DNA of 64,000 nt from Marinococcus sp. PL1-022 (GTDB taxonomy: Bacteria > Bacillota > Bacilli > Bacillales > Marinococcaceae), in the NCBI RefSeq assembly GCF_033845285.1, contig NZ_JAWXCX010000001.1, positions 1,627,495 to 1,691,494 of the forward strand. The letters run 5' to 3'. The notes under the pieces are model-generated. The model was not told the DNA's origin. It searched no databases and saw only the letters and a list, made by a program, of their open reading frames with translations. The position numbers were made by a program, and so were the translations under genes. The stretch's first letter is position 1. Each line of letters starts with the position of its first letter. This document shows, one piece after another, positions 1 through 8,567 of this stretch.

Positions 1-3000
1 CAGCAGCACTCTGGACATTTTTCCCGTACGCCTCTTTCAGGGTTTTTATTTCCTGATGCACAAAGAAGTCCTTTGCCGAACGGAAGTACGTTTCATATGC
101 CTTCGCATCCACCTCTAAGTCAAGCGTCTTTTCAGGTTTTGGGATAAAGGAACGGCTGGCGTCAGGAACCTGAAACATCGGGAAGTCCGCCTGAACCTCC
201 CTGTACTGTTCTTCGGTCTCCTGCTTCAACTGCCGTTTCATTAATTCCTCCAGACGGATGAACGCCGTTTCTCTCTCCTGCCCTGCCTGCACCAGTATCT
301 CTTCCTTAATTTCCATCAGTCTTCCGGACAGCTGCCTGCGCTGTTCTTTTCGTGAGGAGCCGTCTATAGTGACTGGGTTCACCACTTTATTAAAGTAATC
401 CTGATAGAATAAATACAGGCGCTTGCGCACGTGAATCAGCCGTTCTTCGGTGTCTGAAGCGAGTTCTTTTCGCAGCCGCTCCATATGAAAATGTTCCGGC
501 ACTTCTTTATACTGGCCGAGCTTTTGCTTCAGCCGTTCTGCTTCTGCAGCCACGCTTTTTGCATCGTGCTTCTGCACCTGCAGCGCCCGCCCGAGCTGTT
601 CTTTTAAATTAAGCGCCTGTTCGATGACATACTGCTGCTGCACGACAAGAAGCTCCTGCCAGATTTGTCCGGATAAATAGTTTTCAAAGGCTGAAAACAT
701 TTCGTCTTCCCTGCCCTGCTGCTTTTCCTCCAGCCCACGCTGGCTTGAAACAGGAAGCAGAAAAGGCTCCTCAAACCCATTCTGCCGCAGCTGACCGCGC
801 ACATGGTTGACAACCTGACGGCGCTCGTTCTCGTCTTTTGCCAGATCTGCGGCATTGATCAGAAAGTACAGCTTATTTTGTTCAAATTCTTCATTTGCCC
901 GGGAGAGCTGCTGGATGAATCTTTCATCGGCATCCGAGAACGCATGATTAAAGTACGTGACGTAAAAAATGGCGTCCGACTGACGCAGGTGATCAAATGC
1001 GACATTGGTGTGGCGTCCGTGGATCGAATTCACCCCCGGCGTATCGGTCAACACCAGGCCCCGATCCGTCCAGTAGCTCCCGTAATAAAGCGTCACCTGT
1101 TTGACAAGACACGCCTTCTGCTCATCCGCCACCCAGGACCCCCAGTCCTCCATCCCAATCGTGCGGGTCTCCCCGAGTGTGGAGCGGTGTTTTTTGATGC
1201 TTTCCTGCAGCGTGAACATGTACTGGCTGTAGGTTTCCATCCGTGCATCCCGGGTGCGGTTCGGCTTTCTCCATTTTTGGATGGAGGCAAGCGTGTACAC
1301 TTCCCCGAGCTCCTTTGATACGGCCTGAATTTCTTCGTCAAGAAAAGCCTCATCCTTCAGCTGCAGAATAACCGTACCGTGTGTGTACTCCTTTTCCGGG
1401 GCCCGCACAATATTTACGGCCGCTGTGGTCGGATGCGGCGAAACAGGGAGTGCCGGAGCACCGAGAAGCGCATTGATAAAGCTAGACTTCCCGGCACTGA
1501 AAGCACCAAAGACTGAAACATGAAGCTCCTGGTTCTGCAGATTTTCACATAAACGCTGCAGATGCTTCTTTTCCTCTTCGATTAACGGAGATTCGGAAGA
1601 ATCGGCGGCAAAGGACTCCACCATCTGGATTTCTTCGCTGTACGAAGGAAGCTCCTTTTGTCCGGGAGAAGCACTCTCCTGCTCTTCCACCGCTTCATCC
1701 TCCCGGGAAATGGAAATCTCCGGAACATCGGACGGGGCTTCTTCGTTCATCATCTGCCGGATTTCCTGTTCCCATTCCCGCCGGGCGGATACGCTTTCCA
1801 TCTGGCGCTCCACCTGGGCGATTTCCTGCTCCAGCCGTTTTTTTTCCTCTTTCCATCCATGCTGAAGTTCATTTAATTTCGTCTGCTCTGCTTCTGTTAA
1901 AGCCAGGCCCGCGGCGGAGGTAAGCACACGCTCTTTTTCTTCAAGCAGCGGCTCCGCCTGGTCCTTGAACCGCCGGGTAATTACGCCGGCCAGCTGGTCG
2001 GTTACTTGAAACACATACTGCCTGCCGGTTTCACCTTCTGGAATAAAGGGCTCCAGGTCCGCGTGTTCAAGCTGTACATCAATATTTTGCACCTGGTCAG
2101 CATAATCGGCACTGTGGAAGGAAACGTCCTGCTTTTCCGGCTGCAGCAGTTCACGCACATGGAACGTCAAAGACGCTTTAATATTTTCATTTATATCTGA
2201 AAGCAGGGCCTCCGCCCGTTCCTTGCGGGCTTCTTCCGTTTTTCGTTTTTTATTAAACAGGGAGCCTGCTTTGAACCCCGGCTGCCAGCTTTCAAGCCAG
2301 TCCCTGGCTTTATCCACAGTGGAGGCTGGAAACAAATGAGCCTGATTCAGCGTTCGCTTCCATTCCCTGAACCAGCTGCTCCACCTTTCGTCACTGTCCG
2401 GCTGATCGTTATAATCCATCAGCTGTGCAGGTAAGCCTGCATGCTCCGCCCGCTCCTGCCAGTCTTCGAGGGCTGTCTGCTGTTCCTCCCGCAGCCTGTC
2501 ACGGATTCGTGACAAAACGGTCTGGCGCATCCGTTCCTCACTTCTTTCCAACAGTTCGCTGCCGTGGTACAGAAGGCCGCGCACATGAGAGGAGAATGTT
2601 TTCAGTTCATTGTCCGGGTGCTGCTCATCGCGCATGGAAATATAATATGTGGCAAGCACATGCACCTGATTTCGTTCAAGCGTCGCAGCAATCTGGTTGC
2701 GGTAGGACCGCATCGTGATTTCTTCTTCCCGGTGCTTGTCCATCTGATTGATAACAAAAATAATCGGTTTGCCCTCCGCTGTCAGCTGCTGTAAAAACCG
2801 GATGTTTGTTTCCGACTGGGCATGATTGTAATCCGTCACATAAATAACAGCATCGGTCGACAGCAGTCTCTCCATTGTTACTGCCTGATGCAGCGGATCT
2901 GTCGAGTCCACCCCCGGCGTGTCCACCATCCGGCTGTAAGATCCTAAAAATGGCAGCGGGGCCTGCATACGGATCGATCTGATATCCGCTGCGTCCCTGC

Positions 3001-3325
3001 CCCACTTCTGCACTTGTCCCCACGGGATATCGGATTCCCAGGCTTTCGTCTGGCCTTCGCCCGTTTCAACCTCGAGCCCAAGCTCCCCGTTTTCAATCGA
3101 TATAATATTGGCGCTTGTTGGAATCGGACTCGCGGGCAGCAGCTCGTTTTGAAGCAGGCCATTTAATACGGTCGACTTTCCGGCTGAAAAATGCCCGCAA
3201 AAAGCAACTTCAAAATAAGGATGCTCAATTTTTTTTTGCACGTCTTCAAGCATCGCGGTTTCTGCCGGATCCAAATGCATGTCTGTCTGCAGCCATTGTT
3301 GTTCCCAACCGCTCGTATATGCCAT
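1..3325 (-). CDS. dynA: Double dynamin-like GTPase DynA (3' end beyond window)
   Basis: Large bacterial dynamin with two GTPase-dynamin units in one chain. The B. subtilis protein tethers and fuses membranes and helps the cell withstand membrane damage and phage. About 1108 codons are open from the ATG at 3325 to the window edge, and the C-terminus is missing. The first P-loop (GHFSAGKST) is at residues 44-52 and DTPGVDST at about residue 135. A second P-loop (GAFSAGKSS) lies near residue 605, followed by a second DTPGVNS. Each GTPase is followed by long, charged, helix-rich sequence, as expected of dynamin stalks. The start has a good Shine-Dalgarno (AAAGGAG) and lies 14 bases after the ypoC stop, so the two are probably co-transcribed. 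In B. subtilis, ponA-recU follow ypoC instead. The internal duplication is normal for this family. Confidence 0.93.
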   Translation of the reverse strand, partial: MAYTSGWEQQWLQTDMHLDPAETAMLEDVQKKIEHPYFEVAFCGHFSAGKSTVLNGLLQNELLPASPIPTSANIISIENGELGLEVETGEGQTKAWESDIPWGQVQKWGRDAADIRSIRMQAPLPFLGSYSRMVDTPGVDSTDPLHQAVTMERLLSTDAVIYVTDYNHAQSETNIRFLQQLTAEGKPIIFVINQMDKHREEEITMRSYRNQIAATLERNQVHVLATYYISMRDEQHPDNELKTFSSHVRGLLYHGSELLERSEERMRQTVLSRIRDRLREEQQTALEDWQERAEHAGLPAQLMDYNDQPDSDERWSSWFREWKRTLNQAHLFPASTVDKARDWLESWQPGFKAGSLFNKKRKTEEARKERAEALLSDINENIKASLTFHVRELLQPEKQDVSFHSADYADQVQNIDVQLEHADLEPFIPEGETGRQYVFQVTDQLAGVITRRFKDQAEPLLEEKERVLTSAAGLALTEAEQTKLNELQHGWKEEKKRLEQEIAQVERQMESVSARREWEQEIRQMMNEEAPSDVPEISISREDEAVEEQESASPGQKELPSYSEEIQMVESFAADSSESPLIEEEKKHLQRLCENLQNQELHVSVFGAFSAGKSSFINALLGAPALPVSPHPTTAAVNIVRAPEKEYTHGTVILQLKDEAFLDEEIQAVSKELGEVYTLASIQKWRKPNRTRDARMETYSQYMFTLQESIKKHRSTLGETRTIGMEDWGSWVADEQKACLVKQVTLYYGSYWTDRGLVLTDTPGVNSIHGRHTNVAFDHLRQSDAIFYVTYFNHAFSDADERFIQQLSRANEEFEQNKLYFLINAADLAKDENERRQVVNHVRGQLRQNGFEEPFLLPVSSQRGLEEKQQGREDEMFSAFENYLSGQIWQELLVVQQQYVIEQALNLKEQLGRALQVQKHDAKSVAAEAERLKQKLGQYKEVPEHFHMERLRKELASDTEERLIHVRKRLYLFYQDYFNKVVNPVTIDGSSRKEQRRQLSGRLMEIKEEILVQAGQERETAFIRLEELMKRQLKQETEEQYREVQADFPMFQVPDASRSFIPKPEKTLDLEVDAKAYETYFRSAKDFFVHQEIKTLKEAYGKNVQSAA

Positions 3326-3339
3326 ATTTTACTCCTTTA

Positions 3340-3864
3340 TCATTCGTGATTTCGGGAGCGCTTTGCCAGCGCTTCTTTTTTCTTCACTTCTGTGTACAGC
3401 TCCTTCAGCTGAAGGTAGGAATGAAAATAATTCGGATACTCAAGCAGAAAGCCGAGACGCTCCTCTACGTTGATCGGCTTATGCGCAAGCTTCCTGCTTT
3501 CTGCGATCAATTCCTCCGGCTCTGCCGAAGGCACCGGCCGTTCGTTCATCCAAAACAGCGTGCACAGCCAGTGGGCGAGCCCGAGTCTCATGTATGGAGC
3601 TGCCTTTTCCTTGTCTCGTTCGTCCCAGCATTCATCCAAAAAAGGCAGATGCTCTTCCCACCACTGCATAAATCCTTTAATGTGCTGATTAATGTTTTCC
3701 TGCCACGGAGGTGTACCGGCGATGCCGTTGTCATAGGCAATCTCATACCAGAACGGGTGGCTCAGAGCCGCCGTCTGCCGGTCTGTTTTTTCATCTACTT
3801 CGATCTGCGTTACAGTATAAAAAATTTCGTGCTGAAATGACGCTGGAATTTGTATGTTTACCAT
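3340..3864 (-). CDS. ypoC: YpoC family protein, function unknown
   Basis: A 174-residue protein of the uncharacterised YpoC family, identified mainly by its place directly after nth and by its size. It is soluble, rich in Trp, Glu and Lys, and has no signal peptide or membrane segment. A Trp/Glu-rich centre (MQWWEEHLPFLDECW, about residues 66-80) and the later LAHWLCTLFWMNERP are the most distinctive stretches. Its ATG overlaps the nth stop by 7 bases, which implies translational coupling in a dnaD-nth-ypoC operon. No function can be read from the sequence. Confidence 0.8.
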   Translation of the reverse strand: MVNIQIPASFQHEIFYTVTQIEVDEKTDRQTAALSHPFWYEIAYDNGIAGTPPWQENINQHIKGFMQWWEEHLPFLDECWDERDKEKAAPYMRLGLAHWLCTLFWMNERPVPSAEPEELIAESRKLAHKPINVEERLGFLLEYPNYFHSYLQLKELYTEVKKKEALAKRSRNHE

Positions 3865-4520
3865 GCTGCACCTTCTTTCCGCATCCGTTTTTGCCCTTCC
3901 CTGCAGTAGTCAAGCACTGGACAGGACGTACACTGGGGGGTCTGGGACTTGCAGTGGTAGCGGCCGAAAAAAATAAGCTGGTGATGCATCTGGGACCATT
4001 TTTCTTTTGGCAGCCGCTTCATCAGCGTCTGCTCCACCTGGGTGACGTTGTCTTTCCATCTGCATATGCCTAAACGCTTGGACACCCGCTCAACATGCGT
4101 ATCCACCGCAATGGCCGGTACCCCGAATGCTACTGACGCTACCACATTCGCCGTTTTTCTGCCGACGCCCGCAAGCTCGACCAGCTCTTCCTGTGTTTCC
4201 GGCACGCGCCCGTCATGGCGTTCGAGCAGAGACGTCGAAAGCTTTTTTAAATTTTTCGCTTTATTGCGGTAAAGTCCAATCGAACGAATAGCCTGTTCAA
4301 TATCCTCAAGCGGTGCCTCAGCGAAGTCCTCCGGGGAGCTGTACTGTTCAAACAATCCAGGGGTCACTTTATTCACCAGTGCATCGGTTGCCTGGGCGGA
4401 AAGCACGACTGCTACCAGCAGTTCAAAGGGATTGCGGTGATTCAGTTCACATTCCGCTTCCGGAAACATGTGCTCGATCCGTTCAATCACAACTTGTAAA
4501 TCTTTATTCGTTAATGCCAT
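3858..4520 (-). CDS. nth: Endonuclease III (DNA glycosylase/AP lyase)
   Basis: Base-excision repair enzyme that removes oxidised pyrimidines and cuts the abasic site. The 220 residues match the family length. The helix-hairpin-helix is ELAGVGRKTANVVASVAFG, with the catalytic lysine in GRKTA, and the catalytic aspartate is in AVDTHVERV. Four cysteines at 190, 197, 200 and 206 (C-x6-C-x2-C-x5-C) form the [4Fe-4S] site. It sits between dnaD and ypoC, the conserved Bacillus order. The start ATG at 4520 follows GAGGAG. Confidence 0.96.
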   Translation of the reverse strand: MALTNKDLQVVIERIEHMFPEAECELNHRNPFELLVAVVLSAQATDALVNKVTPGLFEQYSSPEDFAEAPLEDIEQAIRSIGLYRNKAKNLKKLSTSLLERHDGRVPETQEELVELAGVGRKTANVVASVAFGVPAIAVDTHVERVSKRLGICRWKDNVTQVEQTLMKRLPKEKWSQMHHQLIFFGRYHCKSQTPQCTSCPVLDYCREGQKRMRKEGAAW

Positions 4521-4531
4521 TTTTTTCTCCT

Positions 4532-5218
4532 CTACTCTTCATCCAGCCAGTTAATATTGGGGTATTCCGGCAGTTTTTCCGACTGAGCCGCCTGCGTGCG
4601 CCGTCCGCCTTTTTGTTTAAACTGTTCGGTCTGGGCCTTAGCATCTTCTTTGGTCTGAATGCCTTTGCGCTTCCATTCGTGCAGCATCCGGTCCATGTAG
4701 CGAAGACTGAATTTCTGATTCATGACCGCTTCTTTCAGTGCAATCTGGATCATATCCGGCGAATAATGATCCTGGTCAAGCCAAACATTAATCGTTTCCC
4801 ACTCCATGGGGGAAAGCGGGCGGGAAAACTCCTGCTCAATGTTTTGAAACAAATGCTGCTCTTCAATCTGCTCCCCCTCCCCGGACGGGGCCTCCGCTGT
4901 AAGAGCCTGGCGGAAAAAAGGATAGAGTGAGTATGATTCCTGCCGGATTTGATCGCGTTCAAATTCATCAATCTGCAGCAGGTTCCGTTTAATCATCGAC
5001 CGCAGGCAGCCCGCGCATTCATTTTCATCCATACTCATTTTTTCAGCCAGCTCTTTCGGTGTTGGAAGCGGCACATTGTTCTGGCCGAAACGGTATATAT
5101 GCAAAAGCATCATTGCTTCTGTTTCATTTAGTCCAACCTGCTCGTACTTGTCCAGAATAATTACTGGAATGGAAAGATGACCATGCATGAGTGCTTCTAT
5201 TTCTTTATCTTTGTTCAT
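4532..5218 (-). CDS. dnaD: Primosome protein DnaD
   Basis: DNA-remodelling protein that, with DnaB and DnaI, loads the replicative helicase in Firmicutes. The chosen ATG at 5218 gives 228 residues beginning MNKDKEIEAL and is preceded by GAGGAGGATAAACA. An upstream in-frame ATG at 5263 has no ribosome site and would add 15 unlike residues. The N-terminal half is a winged-helix domain (GLNETEAMMLLHIYRFG, then PTPKELAEKM). The C-terminal DnaB/DnaD domain includes WETINVWLDQDHYSPDMI and ends in the family's YPNINWLDEE-type tail. It lies 79 bases after asnS and 11 bases before nth. Confidence 0.95.
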   Translation of the reverse strand: MNKDKEIEALMHGHLSIPVIILDKYEQVGLNETEAMMLLHIYRFGQNNVPLPTPKELAEKMSMDENECAGCLRSMIKRNLLQIDEFERDQIRQESYSLYPFFRQALTAEAPSGEGEQIEEQHLFQNIEQEFSRPLSPMEWETINVWLDQDHYSPDMIQIALKEAVMNQKFSLRYMDRMLHEWKRKGIQTKEDAKAQTEQFKQKGGRRTQAAQSEKLPEYPNINWLDEE

Positions 5219-5266
5219 TTGTTTATCCTCCTCTTCACCCAGCCGGCTGTCGGCAAAGTGCATAAA

Positions 5267-5292
5267 GGAAAACCCCCGGGACGGGGGCTTTT
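5267..5292 (-). terminator. Hairpin terminator after asnS
   Basis: On the minus strand a G+C stem (CCCCC-GTCCC-GGGGG) is followed by TTTTCCTTT, just past the asnS stop. The run is broken by two Cs, so termination may be partial and some transcripts may continue into dnaD. Confidence 0.6.
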
Positions 5293-5296
5293 TCTC

Positions 5297-6586
5297 TTAT
5301 GGATACAGCCTGTTTAACAAACGCGGAAACGGTATCGTTTCCCGGACGTGTTCGGTGCCGGCAATCCAGCCGACCGTCCGTTCCAGACCGAGACCGAATC
5401 CGGAGTGAGGCACGGTGCCGTATTTTCTTAAATCCAGATACCAGCCGTAGGCTTCTTCCGATAAATTGTGTTCTTCGTACCGCTGCTTCATAAGCTGCGG
5501 ATCATCGATGCGCTGACTGCCGCCGATAATCTCCCCGTAGCCTTCCGGAGCAATAAGGTCGGCACAGAGCGCAGTTTCCGGATAGTCCGGATCAGGCTTC
5601 ATGTAAAAAGCTTTGATTTCGAGCGGGTAATTAGTAATAAACACCGGCTTTTGAAACTGCTCCGCGATATATGTTTCGTGCGGAGCCCCAAAATCCTCGC
5701 CCCAGCTCACTTCGTAGCCAACCTCCTGCAACATTTCGACTGCTTTGTCATACGTGATGCGTGGAAACGGCGCCTGGATGGCTTCGAGTTTGGAGGTGTC
5801 ACGCTCCAGCGTAGTAAGCTCCTGGCGGCAGTTGGCAAGCACCGCCTGCACGACATGGGAAACATACTGTTCCTGAATTTCAAGACTTTCATTGTGGTCA
5901 CAAAAAGCCATCTCCGGCTCAATCATCCAAAATTCAATTAAATGCCGGCGGGTTTTTGATTTTTCCGCCCGAAATGTCGGTCCGAACGAAAACACACGCT
6001 GAAAAGCGAGAGCCGCTGCTTCCATATACAGCTGACCGGACTGGGACAGATACGCATCTTCATCAAAGTATTTTGTATGGAAAAGCGAGGTTGTTCCCTC
6101 CGCTGAGCTTCCGGTCAGAATCGGCGGATCCACCTTGATAAACTGATTCTCCCGGAAAAAAGCATAGGTCGCCTGAATAATTTCATCGCGTATACGCAAA
6201 AGTGCGTGCTGCTTACGCGAGCGCATCCACAGATGACGGTTGTCCATTAAAAATTCTGTGCCGTGCTCTTTCGGGGTGATCGGGTAAGGCTCCGCTTCCT
6301 GGATAATTTCAAATCCGGTCACCTGAAGCTCCACGCCGGTCGGGGAACGGTCGTCTTCTTTTACTGTTCCGTCCACATACAGCGAGCTTTCCTGGGGAAG
6401 ATTCTTCGCCTGGGCGAACAGCTCTTCGCCGACATCATTTTTCACAATGACCCCCTGCACAAAGCCAGTGCCATCCCGCAGCTGTAAAAAGGCAATTTTG
6501 CCGCTCGAGCGCTTATTGGCCAGCCATGCGCCAAATCTTACTTCCTGGCCGATATATTGATTCAAACGTTCAATAGTTGCTTTCAC
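5297..6586 (-). CDS. asnS: Asparaginyl-tRNA synthetase
   Basis: Class II aminoacyl-tRNA synthetase that charges tRNA-Asn. The 429 residues are close to the roughly 430 usual in Bacillus. An N-terminal OB-fold anticodon-binding domain (about 1-110, with [20 protein letters not shown]) precedes the catalytic core. Motif 2 reads [25 protein letters not shown]. Motif 3 is [13 protein letters not shown] near the C-terminus. The start is GTG at 6586 after GGAGGGACTATC. It follows aspB by 38 bases, as in B. subtilis. Confidence 0.97.
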   Translation of the reverse strand: MKATIERLNQYIGQEVRFGAWLANKRSSGKIAFLQLRDGTGFVQGVIVKNDVGEELFAQAKNLPQESSLYVDGTVKEDDRSPTGVELQVTGFEIIQEAEPYPITPKEHGTEFLMDNRHLWMRSRKQHALLRIRDEIIQATYAFFRENQFIKVDPPILTGSSAEGTTSLFHTKYFDEDAYLSQSGQLYMEAAALAFQRVFSFGPTFRAEKSKTRRHLIEFWMIEPEMAFCDHNESLEIQEQYVSHVVQAVLANCRQELTTLERDTSKLEAIQAPFPRITYDKAVEMLQEVGYEVSWGEDFGAPHETYIAEQFQKPVFITNYPLEIKAFYMKPDPDYPETALCADLIAPEGYGEIIGGSQRIDDPQLMKQRYEEHNLSEEAYGWYLDLRKYGTVPHSGFGLGLERTVGWIAGTEHVRETIPFPRLLNRLYP

Positions 6587-6624
6587 GATAGTCCCTCCGG
6601 TTCGTCCTGTTTATACTTATTGAA

Positions 6625-7794
6625 TTATTTTTCTACAAAACGGCGGATTCTCGCCACCGCTTCTTCAAGCTGCTCCAGGGAAGTTGCGTAGGAAAGGCGC
6701 ACGTTTTGCGGAGAACCGAAGCCGCTGCCTGGAACCACTGCTACGTTTTCCTCCTCGAGCAGCGCCTTTACCCATTCGTCAACATCTTTATACGAAGCAG
6801 CTGCCTCCTCGACATTTGGGAACAGATAAAAAGCGCCTTCCGGCTTCACGCAGGTGATTCCCGGAATCGAAACAAGCTTGTCGTAAATGGTGTTCAGCCG
6901 TTCGCTGAATGCCTGGCGCATCGTCTCAACAGCACCGTCATCCTTCGTATAGGCAGCGATAGCTCCGTACTGGGCGTTCGTCGTCGGGTTGGATGTTGAA
7001 TGGCTCGCAAGGCTAGTCATTGCCTTTACAATGGCACGGTTGCCGGCTGCGTAGCCGATTCTCCACCCGGTCATCGAATGGGATTTGGAAACGCCGTTGA
7101 CGATGATGGTCTGTTCCTTTAGCTCCGGGGAAAGCTCTGCTATGGAAGTGTGCTGCTTGTCCCCGTAAATCAGTTTTTCATAAATCTCATCGGAAACAAT
7201 CAGCAGCCCTTCCGCTCTTGCGGCTTCGCCTAGCGCCCGCAGCTCCTCCCGGCTGTACATGGTGCCGGTTGGGTTACTCGGAGAATTAATGATGACGGCC
7301 TTCGTTTTTTTCGTTACAGCCCCGCGCAGCTGCTCTGGAAGAATTTTAAACTGGTTTTCTTCCTTACCGTCCACAAATACCGGGCGCCCGCCAGCAAGCT
7401 TGACCTGTTCCGGATAGCTGACCCAGTAAGGCGTCGGGATAATCACTTCATCGCCTGGATCAAGAATGGTTTGAAACAGCGTAAACAAAATGTGCTTGGC
7501 ACCGGTGCCGACGATGATTTCGTCGCGGGTATACTCAAGGCCCTGATCCTGCTTAAACTTTTGAATGACTGCATCCTTCAGTTCCGGGAGGCCGCCGGAA
7601 GGAGTATATTTCGTTTTCCCTTCCTGCATGGAACGTACGGCTGCATCAATGACGTACTGCGGAGTATTAAAATCCGGTTCGCCGGCGCCGAGGCCGATCA
7701 CGTCCTGGCCGGCTGCCTTTAGTTCATTGGCTTTGGCAGTAATCGCCAGGGTTGTTGAAGGGGTAATTTCTTTCACTCGTTGGGACAATTCCAT
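6625..7794 (-). CDS. aspB: Aspartate aminotransferase
   Basis: Fold-type I PLP enzyme that interconverts aspartate/2-oxoglutarate and oxaloacetate/glutamate. The 389 residues are typical of subclass I-gamma. The PLP lysine is in NGVSKSHSMTGWRIGY, the substrate-carboxylate arginine is in the C-terminal VRLSYA stretch, and SPSNPTGTMY and VSDEIYE are the usual cofactor contacts. The ATG at 7794 follows GAGGAGGAAAGAGT. It sits directly before asnS, which could supply aspartate on the way to asparagine. A putative promoter lies in the 90-base gap to ypmB. Confidence 0.95.
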   Translation of the reverse strand: MELSQRVKEITPSTTLAITAKANELKAAGQDVIGLGAGEPDFNTPQYVIDAAVRSMQEGKTKYTPSGGLPELKDAVIQKFKQDQGLEYTRDEIIVGTGAKHILFTLFQTILDPGDEVIIPTPYWVSYPEQVKLAGGRPVFVDGKEENQFKILPEQLRGAVTKKTKAVIINSPSNPTGTMYSREELRALGEAARAEGLLIVSDEIYEKLIYGDKQHTSIAELSPELKEQTIIVNGVSKSHSMTGWRIGYAAGNRAIVKAMTSLASHSTSNPTTNAQYGAIAAYTKDDGAVETMRQAFSERLNTIYDKLVSIPGITCVKPEGAFYLFPNVEEAAASYKDVDEWVKALLEEENVAVVPGSGFGSPQNVRLSYATSLEQLEEAVARIRRFVEK

Positions 7795-7839
7795 ACTCTT
7801 TCCTCCTCAATAGTTTCCGTTCTCAATCTATCCATAGTT

Positions 7840-7868
7840 AGTGTAAAGAAAAGCGAAAAGGAGTTCAA
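7840..7868 (-). promoter_or_regulatory. Putative sigma-A promoter for aspB-asnS
   Basis: In the gap between ypmB and aspB the minus strand reads TTGAAC, a 17-base spacer, then TACACT. Both boxes are close to consensus and transcription would start about 40 bases before aspB. Confidence 0.5.
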
Positions 7869-7884
7869 GCGTGGTATCCGCCGC

Positions 7885-8361
7885 TTAACCGCGCTCCAGG
7901 CTGAAGCTTTTCACAAATTCTCCCGTTTCCATATCAATGTACACATAATGCTGCTGGTTTTCTGTCCGGTATTTTCCTTCATAAACCGGACGCCCGTCTT
8001 CGTAGCCTGGTGTCACTGTCCGCACGGCGTCAATTCCCTCTATTTCCACTATTCGCTCTTCAGCCTCCTGGATACTCAGTGTTTCAGCAGCCGCCAGGCG
8101 TTCGAGCATTTCCCCGTTGTGGAAAAACAGCCAGTCCCTGCTGCCGTCGTTGGTTTCGACGCGTGCTGTTTTCACCGGCTGTTTGCCGTTATATATAAAC
8201 GTGTTCTGTACTTCGGCGACATTGTTTTCTTCAAGGGCCAGTGCCTCTGCCCGCTCCCTGTCGTCAGCAAGCGGCGCACGGGCCTGAAAATAGCCGGCCA
8301 CAAGCACCAGAACGACTAGAAAGACAATTGAAAAAGCCGCGAGCGTTATCCAGTTTTTCAC
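7885..8361 (-). CDS. ypmB: YpmB, membrane-anchored PepSY-like protein
   Basis: A 158-residue protein with one N-terminal membrane segment (about residues 5-25, AAFSIVFLVVLVLVAGYF) and an extracytoplasmic part resembling tandem PepSY-like folds. The second half, with VYEGKYRTENQQHYVYIDMETGEFV, fits that fold. Function is unknown. The start is GTG at 8361, and its GGGGG ribosome site overlaps the ypmA stop, so the two genes are coupled. The order ypmA-ypmB-aspB is conserved in Bacillus. Confidence 0.85.
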   Translation of the reverse strand: MKNWITLAAFSIVFLVVLVLVAGYFQARAPLADDRERAEALALEENNVAEVQNTFIYNGKQPVKTARVETNDGSRDWLFFHNGEMLERLAAAETLSIQEAEERIVEIEGIDAVRTVTPGYEDGRPVYEGKYRTENQQHYVYIDMETGEFVKSFSLERG

Positions 8362-8372
8362 GACATATCCCC

Positions 8373-8546
8373 CTATGTGCGGTAAATGGTAAACACCATC
8401 TGTTCTTCGTTTTCCTTATCAAGAGAAAGGCCGAACATTAACTCCTCCTGCTTTAACGTCCGATTCAGTGTATCAACAATTTTGTACAGATCGGACGACG
8501 CTTCGATTTTGACCGACGCGACAACTTCAAGCTGTTCATTTCCCAT
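8373..8546 (-). CDS. ypmA: YpmA, small conserved protein
   Basis: A 57-codon gene with product MGNEQLEVVASVKIEASSDL at the start and MVFTIYRT at the end. It matches the YpmA family (DUF4264) in size, sequence pattern and position between dinG/mtaD and ypmB. It is a soluble, acidic protein with no membrane segment or metal-binding motif. Function is unknown. The ATG at 8546 lies 21 bases after the mtaD stop. Confidence 0.85.
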   Translation of the reverse strand: MGNEQLEVVASVKIEASSDLYKIVDTLNRTLKQEELMFGLSLDKENEEQMVFTIYRT

Positions 8547-8567
8547 CGTTTCACCTCACCCGGCGTA

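Noticed and set aside
2676-3162. Minus-strand frames inside dynA
   Set aside because: They are out of frame with the dynamin coding sequence, whose GTPase motifs run through the same bases without a break.
3115-3840. Long plus-strand reading frame (241 codons) opposite dynA and ypoC
   Set aside because: It is antisense to two genes with clear family evidence, has no ribosome site and reads as low-complexity Phe/Leu/Arg sequence typical of an opposite-strand shadow. Similar plus-strand frames opposite nth, asnS, dinG, der and plsC were dropped for the same reason.
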